From assembly GCF_024300645.1 (NCBI RefSeq), contig NZ_CP101291.1, forward strand, positions 62,001 through 126,000: a stretch of 64,000 nt of DNA. The letters run 5' to 3'. This DNA is from Alteromonas sp. LMIT006. GTDB lineage: Bacteria; Pseudomonadota; Gammaproteobacteria; Enterobacterales; Alteromonadaceae. Within the stretch, counting starts at the first letter, position 1. Each line of letters opens with the position of its first letter. Both the position numbers and the translations under genes were made by a program. Below the pieces are notes generated by a model that worked only from the letters and a program-made list of their open reading frames with translations, was not told the DNA's origin and did no database searches. Shown here piece by piece: positions 57,318-64,000 of the stretch.

Positions 57318-58721
57318 ATGGCCACATACAAAATCCTTCCTACAAATTTTCGCGAACTTCAAAATGGAAAAGTTTTACTATCTAACTTAGCAAATCACTA
57401 TCAAGTATTAAATAACAAAAAAGAACTCCAAGAGTGTTTCATTCATGAAAGTTCACAAGATATAGACTTACTTAACAAGCTTGAACAGAAATTATTTATT
57501 AGTAGTCCTAAAGATTTTGAAAGTAAAGTTTTACTAACTGCAAGTGCTCTTGCTAAAAATATCAACCGCGATCTTAAGTCACATAGATTAATTATGATAG
57601 TTCCAACTTTACGTTGTGACCACCATTGTAGCTACTGCCAAGTAAGTAGAGTCAATTCAGATTTGAAAGGATACGACTTAGAAATTGAATCTATTCCAAA
57701 TATAATTCGCTGGATACTAAAAGTTGAGCGCGCGCCATATAAAATTGAATTTCAAGGAGGAGAACCATTACTTGCATTTGATTTTATTCGTGATTTTTAT
57801 GAGAAGTTTTCTGAATCAGTTGGTATCGATAACTTTAGTATAGTAATCACTAGCAGCTTATCATTATTGAATAAAGACATAATAAACTGGTGCAAAAATA
57901 AGCCTGTAGAATTTTCTACTAGCATCGATGCAGGCATAAAAGCTCACAACAAGCACCGCAAGCTCATTACCAAAGATTCCTTTCAATTAGTTCAACGAAA
58001 TATTCAGTCAATAACCCAAAACCTAGGCCCAAATAGAGTTGGTACTGTAAGTACGATAACTAGAGAAGGCTTGAATGGTTATGATGAGTTAGTTGATACT
58101 CATATTGCTCTTGGTTTAGGGGGTATGTTTGTTCGCCCTGTAAGTCCTTTCGGATTTGCAGAAGGAAAGCAAGTTAATGATATATCTGTACCTGACTTTA
58201 TGAATTTTTATCGTAAGCTCATAAAACGTGTTTTATCAGAAAATGTTAATGGGTACAAACTAGTAGAGTATTTCTTATTAATTCATTACAAGAGGATTCT
58301 AAACAATCCTAACTCCGCTTATGTTGACTTGATGGCTCCAGCTGGCTACTTAAAAAATACATTACTATTTGATTACACTGGAAACATTTTCGGATCCGAT
58401 GAAGCCAGAATGGTATACAGAAAATATGGAAATGATTCATTGATTCTCGGGCATGTAAATGACGAAAATCTAGATCTGACAAGCTCTATTCATTTACTCT
58501 CAGAATCATTTAATTTCGACGTCCCTGGCTGTAGTGATTGCGTATATCAAGGAAGTTGTGGCAGTGACCCCGTTTACCATTTGCAGCATTATGGAGAGCC
58601 TATTGGCCTTAAAGGTTCCTCGCGATTTTGTGAACTTCATAAGAGTATATTTGACTTTATATTTGAGCTTCTAGAATCAAAAGAGGTAAAAAAAATTCTT
58701 GATAGGTGGTTATGTGAATAA
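57318..58721 (+). CDS. hxsB: His-Xaa-Ser system radical SAM maturase HxsB
   Basis: 467 residues. The radical SAM cluster motif is C100-x3-C104-x2-C107 in TLRCDHHCSYCQVSR. EFQGGEPLL is the SAM-binding GGE motif. About 90 residues before the core form a separate N-terminal domain. The C-terminal SPASM-type region has cysteines in GCSDCVYQGSCGSD and FCELHK for auxiliary clusters. Such enzymes crosslink or otherwise alter ribosomally made peptides; the expected substrate is HxsA. The gene overlaps hxsC and has no strong ribosome site, so it relies on coupling to hxsD. Confidence 0.93.
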   Translation: MATYKILPTNFRELQNGKVLLSNLANHYQVLNNKKELQECFIHESSQDIDLLNKLEQKLFISSPKDFESKVLLTASALAKNINRDLKSHRLIMIVPTLRCDHHCSYCQVSRVNSDLKGYDLEIESIPNIIRWILKVERAPYKIEFQGGEPLLAFDFIRDFYEKFSESVGIDNFSIVITSSLSLLNKDIINWCKNKPVEFSTSIDAGIKAHNKHRKLITKDSFQLVQRNIQSITQNLGPNRVGTVSTITREGLNGYDELVDTHIALGLGGMFVRPVSPFGFAEGKQVNDISVPDFMNFYRKLIKRVLSENVNGYKLVEYFLLIHYKRILNNPNSAYVDLMAPAGYLKNTLLFDYTGNIFGSDEARMVYRKYGNDSLILGHVNDENLDLTSSIHLLSESFNFDVPGCSDCVYQGSCGSDPVYHLQHYGEPIGLKGSSRFCELHKSIFDFIFELLESKEVKKILDRWLCE

Positions 58722-59817
58722 CGTTGAAAGACCTGATTTATTTACTATTGATGCTTTAAAAGGGCTATCTGGTCCAGTTCAAATTTTAAAGAATAACTCA
58801 GGACATTCACTCATAAACGCACCAATTACACAAGTACTACTCTCAAATGATGAAAGTAGTCAAAGTGAACATTTTACGTTTTGGCATGCTGAACTTGATA
58901 AATGGACGACGCATGGAGACATTGGGTACATTGATCATAAAGGAAAAATTAGAATTGTATTAAGCAAATTGGCTAACGCAAATACACTATTAGTTACAGA
59001 GCGTTGCGATAATTTATGTTTATTCTGCTCGCAACCACCACGAGAAGTTGATGATACCATCCTCTATGCTTACGCAGCGTCATCTATAGTATCTTTTAAT
59101 ACCGAATCAGTAATAGGTATTTCTGGAGGAGAGCCATTATTAGATAGAAAAGCCATTTTCAACTTCTTTGATATCTTAAACAAATTCGAAAATAAAACAC
59201 CATTGCATATTTTAACAAATGGGCGCGCCTTTAAAGACAAAACGTTCACTAAGTCAATACAGGAAAAAATTACTGGGCGGGAAGTGCAATTTGGGATCCC
59301 GTTGTACTCTACTAATAGCGTTATTCATGACCGATTAGTCAATGCAGATAACGCCTGGTCAGAAACAATTAAAGGACTTATAAACGCAGGTAATCATGGT
59401 ATTCCAATAGAGCTGAGAATTATACCTACCCAACAAAACGTCCATGAGTTATCAGCTATAATTGAAATGGCTGCTACTTCCTTAAATCATATAAGTAGCA
59501 TCTCAATAATGAATTTGGAACAAACTGGTTGGGCTAGAAAAAACTGGGAGCAATTGTATTTGCATCCATCCGAGTACACTGAACAATTAACTGCAGCATG
59601 CTCTCTGAAAGAACGATTTAAAATCAATATTAATCTCTTCAATTATCCTCTTTGTCACATACCTGAAGAGCTACATAAGCACTGTCATAAATCAATAAGT
59701 GACTGGAAAAACATTTACCCAAAAGAGTGTAATTATTGTATAGTTAAGAATAAATGTTGTGGATTCTTTTCATCTTGTAAAGATATGGTTACCACACCAA
59801 TAGGAAGAATTTTATGA
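58714..59817 (+). CDS. hxsC: His-Xaa-Ser system radical SAM maturase HxsC
   Basis: 367 residues from GTG 58714, which follows AGGTGG and overlaps the hxsB end by 8 bp; a TTG at 58699 is a weaker choice. The cluster motif is C98-x3-C102-x2-C105 in ERCDNLCLFCSQPPRE. SGGEPLLDRK is the SAM motif. The C-terminal region has six cysteines (ECNYCIVKNKCCGFF and SSCKD), which may hold another cluster. It acts with HxsB in the same pathway, judging by the invariant gene order of the family. The hxsA ATG overlaps its stop. Confidence 0.93.
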   Translation: MNNVERPDLFTIDALKGLSGPVQILKNNSGHSLINAPITQVLLSNDESSQSEHFTFWHAELDKWTTHGDIGYIDHKGKIRIVLSKLANANTLLVTERCDNLCLFCSQPPREVDDTILYAYAASSIVSFNTESVIGISGGEPLLDRKAIFNFFDILNKFENKTPLHILTNGRAFKDKTFTKSIQEKITGREVQFGIPLYSTNSVIHDRLVNADNAWSETIKGLINAGNHGIPIELRIIPTQQNVHELSAIIEMAATSLNHISSISIMNLEQTGWARKNWEQLYLHPSEYTEQLTAACSLKERFKININLFNYPLCHIPEELHKHCHKSISDWKNIYPKECNYCIVKNKCCGFFSSCKDMVTTPIGRIL

Positions 59818-60368
59818 AAAATAAAAGACGCAACCTTGTTAGTTTATTCACCGGATTTACTGCATTAGCTTCACAAACAAGTGCAAGCGAGGACAATCCA
59901 ATTGAAACTGTAAATGAATTTGATTTTTTAAACGAAGTTGAAACAGCTCCATTAAACGCAGGTGAAATGCCAGAATATTTGGCTGGACATCGCAGTCATT
60001 CATCACATGCGAGTCATGGGTCACACCGCTCTAGCTCAGGGGGAACACGCCCCACTCCTGTTCCATCTTACCCAGCTCCAGCTCCCTCAGAGCCACTTGC
60101 ACAACCTTCAAGACCAAAGGCAAGCATTCCATCTGCTGAACAACGAAAATTTAACCAGATAATGTCCGATAAAGAAAAAAGAAAAAACATTATCTTACGA
60201 GTGCAACTCACCCTTCAAGCTATGAATATTTATAATGGTAATTTAGACGGTGTTATGGGACCTGATACTCGATTGGCAGTTAATACCTATAGACTTTCGA
60301 AAGGACTTCCAATTAAAGATACATTAGATCTTAAAGTTCTAAACTCATTAGGCATTGCTGTTCTGTAG
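59814..60368 (+). CDS. hxsA: His-Xaa-Ser repeat protein HxsA, the likely modified substrate
   Basis: 184 residues. A signal peptide covers about residues 1-24. Then come an acidic stretch (27-56) and five perfect tandem HxS triplets at residues 59-73 (HRS, HSS, HAS, HGS, HRS; bases 59988-60032). A proline-rich linker (80-105) leads to a peptidoglycan-binding domain 1 (about 125-182: QAMNIYNGNLDGVMGPDTRL). The protein is thus exported and held at the cell wall. The triplets are the expected site of radical SAM modification. The start has GGAAG and overlaps hxsC by 4 bp. Confidence 0.93.
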   Translation: MKNKRRNLVSLFTGFTALASQTSASEDNPIETVNEFDFLNEVETAPLNAGEMPEYLAGHRSHSSHASHGSHRSSSGGTRPTPVPSYPAPAPSEPLAQPSRPKASIPSAEQRKFNQIMSDKEKRKNIILRVQLTLQAMNIYNGNLDGVMGPDTRLAVNTYRLSKGLPIKDTLDLKVLNSLGIAVL

Positions 60369-60373
60369 ATAAA

Positions 60374-60739
60374 ATGAAAAATTTAAACAAGATTGCTACC
60401 GTCTGCTTGATAATTATTACTGGGACATATTTGTGGGAAACTTTTGGCTTATCAATATATACCTATCAACGCTTTAAAACTGAGTATATGGAACTGAACT
60501 TGAAATGTGCTCATGCTATGGACAGTAATTGGTATATTGAGCAAATGGATAACGAGAAAATCCAGATGTCGAGCGAAATACAATTACTAGACTGCCATGA
60601 TTACGATAAACTAAGAAAAAAAATGCTTGCTCGTGGAGTAAGTGAGCATCAACTTTCATATTTAGGGCTGGTCGCCCTTGAAATTCATCAAAAACCAGCT
60701 AAAGATTTAGCTATACATCATAAGTTTAGAGAACGTTGA
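60374..60739 (+). CDS. Small membrane protein of the Hxs system (TIGR03982-like)
   Basis: 121 residues, ATG 60374, 5 bp after hxsA. One membrane segment near the N-terminus (about 7-24) anchors a mostly helical, charged domain with two cysteines (NLKCAHAMD and LLDCHDYDK) that would be in the periplasm. From memory a small family of this kind accompanies Hxs genes. Its stop overlaps the next ATG (TGATG). Role unknown; it could be a chaperone or a docking factor for the MauG-like protein. Confidence 0.7.
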   Translation: MKNLNKIATVCLIIITGTYLWETFGLSIYTYQRFKTEYMELNLKCAHAMDSNWYIEQMDNEKIQMSSEIQLLDCHDYDKLRKKMLARGVSEHQLSYLGLVALEIHQKPAKDLAIHHKFRER

Positions 60740-61974
60740 TGAGATTTCTACTTTGCATTCTACTTTTCTTTATATCAAATAATTGCTTATCTTCTAGCAT
60801 CGACTTTAAATTGGACAAAGTCATAGAGATATACAAATTAAACGGCTTTGATTGTAAAGCAACACAACCCCATAACAAAAAGTTAACAGCACTCGGTAAA
60901 GAACTTTTTGATAGTACACTTCTTAGTGGTGGAAATGATACATCTTGTTCCACTTGCCATTTAGCTCAACGACATAGAACAGATGGGTTATCACTTGCAA
61001 TCGGCGTAGGAGGTAAAGGAGAAGGTACTGAGAGACTTTTGGAAGGTAACGGAATTATTGTACCAAGAAATGCTTTCACATTTTCAGGTAGAGGACACAA
61101 AGATTATGTTACTTATTTCTGGGACGGCAAAGTTGAAGTTCAGTCAAAAAAAATAGTAAATATCCTTGGAAACATGACGGATAAAGGTTTTGACTCACCT
61201 TTCGCTATGGCTACAATTTTACCAATTTTAGCTAGAGATGAGTTTTTAGGTCTTCTAGATTATTCCAAGAGTAATGAAATGGTTGCAATTGATGACTCAT
61301 ATTATGAGGCCAGATATGACCATGCATCACAATTTTTAAAAGATAAGATAAAAAACTCGAAAGGTAGTAAATGGGATGAGCTTAGAAACCTTTTTATAAA
61401 ATCTAGTATTGACTTGGAAAAGCTTGAGCTATCTCACTTAGGTAACGCGATAAGTTCTTTTTTGATAGAAACTGAAAATTGTTTTGAATCAAAATGGTCT
61501 CATTATATCAAAGGGGATAAAACAGCGCTTAATGAACTACAAAAAAAAGGAGCTTATCTTTTTTATGGTAAAGGAAGATGTGCGTCTTGTCATAGCGGTG
61601 ATTTATTGAGTGATTTTAAATTTCATTCTATTGCCGTTCCCCAGGGCAAATTTGGATTCAGCATCGATGGGCAGGATTTAGGAAGATCTGAAATTTCTCT
61701 TCGTTATGAAGATAGATTTAAATTTAAAACACCATCACTGCTTAATGTTATTAATACACCACCGTATGGTCATAATGGCATCTTTAACACTCTGGACGAA
61801 GTGATACTATTTCACCTCAACCCTGTTCCATTTTTTTCAATGTACGAATATTCTGAGGATGAAATTTATAACTACGGAAGAGTTCTATCTAGTCGCTCTC
61901 AGTTACTATCTCATATAGAGATTTTCACTGAAGAAGAGGTAAATCAATTAGTTGAGTTTGTTAAAACATTATAA
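60739..61974 (+). CDS. MauG-like di-heme protein of the Hxs system
   Basis: 411 residues from ATG 60739. A signal peptide is followed by a di-heme cytochrome c peroxidase/MauG fold. Heme motifs are C70-S-T-C73-H74 and C281-A-S-C284-H285; the conserved KTPSLLNVINTPPYGHNG lies near residue 335. In methylamine dehydrogenase maturation, MauG oxidises a protein residue to a quinone cofactor. A corresponding role on exported HxsA is inferred. Ordinary peroxide removal is the alternative. It is the last gene of the operon. Confidence 0.88.
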   Translation: MRFLLCILLFFISNNCLSSSIDFKLDKVIEIYKLNGFDCKATQPHNKKLTALGKELFDSTLLSGGNDTSCSTCHLAQRHRTDGLSLAIGVGGKGEGTERLLEGNGIIVPRNAFTFSGRGHKDYVTYFWDGKVEVQSKKIVNILGNMTDKGFDSPFAMATILPILARDEFLGLLDYSKSNEMVAIDDSYYEARYDHASQFLKDKIKNSKGSKWDELRNLFIKSSIDLEKLELSHLGNAISSFLIETENCFESKWSHYIKGDKTALNELQKKGAYLFYGKGRCASCHSGDLLSDFKFHSIAVPQGKFGFSIDGQDLGRSEISLRYEDRFKFKTPSLLNVINTPPYGHNGIFNTLDEVILFHLNPVPFFSMYEYSEDEIYNYGRVLSSRSQLLSHIEIFTEEEVNQLVEFVKTL

Positions 61975-62149
61975 TCAACTTAACCAAAACCGATAAACTG
62001 AATACGTACTATTTTAATGAATAGTTAATTAAAATAATTGAATTTGGCTCCACTATTGACACTACACTTACTTTTTGCTTTATTTCTTATTCAAACAAGA
62101 CTTCTTCAGCACATATTAAGCACTCAAACCAACCTCCTTAATTCATCAT

Positions 62150-62536
62150 TTAATTTCGAGGCAAATCTCGCCATCTGATAGTCTTATTATATTTAAATTT
62201 GCCATCACCCATGTATGTGTATGATGCACCAGTAATTAACTTTGATAATTCATCAGTACAGTTTTGCTCCGAAAAACATTGCTGTTCGATTTCAATATTT
62301 TGTGATTTTTTTATCAATTCACCGTTACCATTGTACAAGTACATTTCACCAGGCGATAATTCTGTCCAATTCACATCACAATTTTCATTAATTATACAAA
62401 CCTCTCCTGTAACAGCATTTAACCTTACTAACTTTTCATTTTTGTAGTTATGTAACGAAAACGTAGCCTGGCTAGAATCCTGTTCTGTTTTACAGCCCGC
62501 CAATAGTATAGCTATTATTATTAAAGATAACTTCAT
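62150..62536 (-). CDS. Small lipoprotein
   Basis: 128 residues from ATG 62536 with AAGGG five bases before it; a GTG at 62542 is too close to the ribosome site. Lipobox LLAGC gives a lipid-anchored Cys at residue 15. The rest is polar with two similar segments (GEVCIINENCDVNWTELSPGEMYLY and the QQCFSEQNCTDELSKLITGASYTY region), a duplicated unit with paired cysteines. It faces the Hxs operon and may be island cargo or flanking chromosome. Confidence 0.65.
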   Translation of the reverse strand: MKLSLIIIAILLAGCKTEQDSSQATFSLHNYKNEKLVRLNAVTGEVCIINENCDVNWTELSPGEMYLYNGNGELIKKSQNIEIEQQCFSEQNCTDELSKLITGASYTYMGDGKFKYNKTIRWRDLPRN

Positions 62537-62782
62537 TACCACCCTTCCCCTACAATGCTCATAGTCTATATATCCACCCTAACATAAACATATTTCAATT
62601 ATGGTATGTATTGCAATAGTTTACTTAAGTGTTCTTCCATTAAACAGCTTTTATAACCACCGTTAATTCTCTTGGCACAACCTAGTCCATTATTAAAACT
62701 CTGTGAGATTATCAATCTCAGCATTTCTAAAATAATTATATTAATTTTCGTTTATTATCTCTCATCTTAAAATCAAATAGCT

Positions 62783-63496
62783 TTAGTTATCCAAGTAATA
62801 CTGTACATTGGTCACGACTCTCACGGTTTTAAACAATTTGCGAGTATCAGAGTAGGATTCGCCAACATCTAATATGGTGAAACGCCCTTGAGATGCATCA
62901 CGTATTCCGCCAATACCCGCTCCTACATTATTTGCAAACTCTTGCGCAGCAATGCGAGCATTTTGTGTTGCCTCTTGGATCATTTCAGGTTTAATTTGAT
63001 TGAGCTGTGTGAAGTGATATTCCGGCTCATGATTATCAAGCGCTATGCCTTTTGCGATAAGCTTGTTTAAGGAAGTGCGTGAGGATTTTACCAAATCAAC
63101 ATTTTGCGTAATGATATGAATGTCACCTTCTAATGTTCGCCTTGTTTCTACTAGATTATTATCCTCATCACGCAGTTCATAAAAAGAGATATTCGCAACA
63201 TCGATTTCTATTTCATCCTCTGAAAAACCTTCTTCAATAAGCGCATCATAAATGGCTTGCGTATCCTCTTGATAACGCTCATATAAATAGGAGGTGGGTA
63301 ATGAATCATCGGTGGTTTTTAAGCCTTTACTCACAGTCCAATAGGCAGTATCTGCTTTTACTTCACGCTCTGCCAAACCTTTCACTCTAATAGTATTTTG
63401 TGCAGTAGATGAATTAACCAGTGTTTGACTGATAAAAAAACCAGCTAGGGCAATGCCTGCGGCCATAAATAACATGTTGTATTGTCTTATCATCAT
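62783..63496 (-). CDS. SIMPL domain protein (DUF541, YggE-like)
   Basis: 237 residues with an N-terminal membrane or signal segment (about 8-26). The SIMPL fold is seen in IRVKGLAEREVKADTAYW and the ENARIAAQ-like ATQNARIAAQEFANNVG stretch. YggE-type proteins are linked to oxidative stress, but their action is unclear. It marks the return of ordinary chromosome after the island. The 240-bp gap downstream, up to the lipoprotein gene, shows no feature. Confidence 0.85.
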   Translation of the reverse strand: MMIRQYNMLFMAAGIALAGFFISQTLVNSSTAQNTIRVKGLAEREVKADTAYWTVSKGLKTTDDSLPTSYLYERYQEDTQAIYDALIEEGFSEDEIEIDVANISFYELRDEDNNLVETRRTLEGDIHIITQNVDLVKSSRTSLNKLIAKGIALDNHEPEYHFTQLNQIKPEMIQEATQNARIAAQEFANNVGAGIGGIRDASQGRFTILDVGESYSDTRKLFKTVRVVTNVQYYLDN

Positions 63497-63596
63497 GAAT
63501 AATTCCTAAAAATGTGTTGAATAATGAAATTTGCTTCCATAAAAATGCAATCCTTTGCATTAGCTCCCTAATATTTTTCTTACTCTCTTGGAGGGA

Positions 63597-64000
63597 TTAA
63601 TTTTTTGCTACTTGCACATCCGAGATTGGACGAATATCAATTGCGACTCGGCGGTCAAACATCAGCTCTTCAACATTCACAACCTCAACACCATCTGAAT
63701 GAGAACTTGTTTGGTTTGCCTCGCCTACGCCTTTCACGATGATATTTGGCTCAATCGCTTTATCGCCTAACTTGGCTAGTAAACCTTGAGTAATGTAATG
63801 CTCCACCATTTCTGCTCGTGAGCGTGATAAATCATAGTTAAATTCGTCATCTCCGCGCTTATCTGCATAACCAGTTAAGGTCACTAGCCAATTCTCGTGA
63901 CTTGCTAGTAATTTGATGAGTAAGTCCAACTGAGGCTCGTAAATGGATGAAATATTACTCGCACCTGTGGCAAATTGAATGTGAGTTAGCAACTCAGGAA
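63597..64000 (-). CDS. OmpA-like domain protein (5' end cut by window)
   Basis: The frame is open from base 64000 down to the stop at 63597, about 134 residues; an apparent TTG start at 63992 is only the window edge. The OmpA-type peptidoglycan-binding domain is clear: IQFATGASNISSIYEPQLD, then TLTGYADKRGDDEFNYDLSRSRAEMVEHY, with the conserved Asp and Arg. The C-terminal DRRVAIDI is typical. The missing N-terminal part could be a barrel, a lipoprotein anchor or a flexible region. Confidence 0.85.
   Translation of the reverse strand, partial: PELLTHIQFATGASNISSIYEPQLDLLIKLLASHENWLVTLTGYADKRGDDEFNYDLSRSRAEMVEHYITQGLLAKLGDKAIEPNIIVKGVGEANQTSSHSDGVEVVNVEELMFDRRVAIDIRPISDVQVAKN

Larger units (their letters stand above)
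52373..62150 (+). mobile_element. Integrase-bearing genomic island at ssrA (right border approximate)
   Basis: The region starts after ssrA with a P4-type integrase and an AlpA regulator. It is visibly richer in A and T than both flanks and carries genes absent from the usual ssrA surroundings, ending with the Hxs operon. No conjugation, capsid or replication genes are recognisable, so it is not self-mobile by what I see. The right border is placed after the MauG-like gene, but the lipoprotein gene at 62150-62536 might also belong. Confidence 0.7.

Noticed and set aside
59814-60368. HxsA as a simple histidine-rich metal-binding protein
   Set aside because: The exact three-residue period, the peptidoglycan-binding tail and the two overlapping radical SAM genes fit the Hxs family better; metal binding is not excluded as a secondary property.
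62041-62060. Confident attR call
   Set aside because: Only about six bases match the ssrA tail exactly; such similarity is expected by chance, so it is mentioned only as a weak possibility.
52373-62150. Island interpreted as a prophage
   Set aside because: No capsid, tail, portal, lysis or replication genes are visible; one small HTH protein that recalls small terminase proteins is not enough.

Overview
The window reads as chromosomal DNA of a marine gammaproteobacterium of the order Alteromonadales (Alteromonas/Glaciecola-like). Supporting signs are arcB beside gltBD, typA divergent from glnA-ntrBC, the prpBC-acnD-prpF methylcitrate operon, a large TonB-dependent receptor, and a one-piece tmRNA with tag ANDDNYALAA. 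No CRISPR array, rRNA operon or intact insertion sequence is visible. All assignments come from reading the sequence; no database search was run.

Layout. 1-8.2 kb: truncated arcB and the glutamate synthase genes gltB-gltD. 8.2-20 kb: mtnN, a btuF-like gene, tyrS, an M23 endopeptidase gene with anmK, a 2-hydroxyacid dehydrogenase, erpA, a ClC chloride transporter, hemJ and a patB-like lyase. 20-26.6 kb: typA and the nitrogen-assimilation genes glnA-ntrB-ntrC, with readable NtrC and sigma-54 sites. 26.6-35.4 kb: plsC, rraB, valS-holC-pepA and lptF-lptG. 35.5-39.1 kb: tRNA-Leu(CAA), a decayed Rhs core fragment, a TonB-dependent receptor and a rhodanese. 39.1-45.8 kb: the propionate (2-methylcitrate) operon with its GntR regulator and a paired palindromic operator. 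45.9-52 kb: a cyanophycinase-like protein, a CBS protein, an Mn-dependent pyrophosphatase, and a divergent plcP-like/olsF-like pair that shares an array of Pho-box repeats. 52.0-52.4 kb: ssrA (tmRNA).

Accessory region. From the 3' end of ssrA to about 62.1 kb lies an AT-rich island. It has a tyrosine integrase, an AlpA-type regulator and several unrecognised genes. It also carries a tightly packed seven-gene operon encoding a His-Xaa-Ser (Hxs) system: a BamE/SmpA-like secreted protein, HxsD, two radical SAM proteins (HxsB, HxsC), the repeat-bearing substrate candidate HxsA with five tandem HxS triplets and a peptidoglycan-binding domain, a small membrane protein, and a MauG-like di-heme protein. 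The family set is known from bioinformatic definitions, but to my knowledge its chemistry and role have not been worked out. It is the best candidate here for an exciting system. After the island come a small lipoprotein, a SIMPL-domain protein and an OmpA-domain protein cut by the window edge.

How parts work together. glnA-ntrBC and gltBD form the GS-GOGAT nitrogen assimilation route, and the NtrC sites suggest feedback control of glnA and ntrB. The plcP/olsF pair looks like a phosphate-starvation membrane-lipid switch: phospholipid head groups are removed and phosphorus-free ornithine lipid is made. The Hxs operon looks like a modified-peptide pathway with cytoplasmic radical SAM steps followed by a possible heme-dependent oxidation after export.
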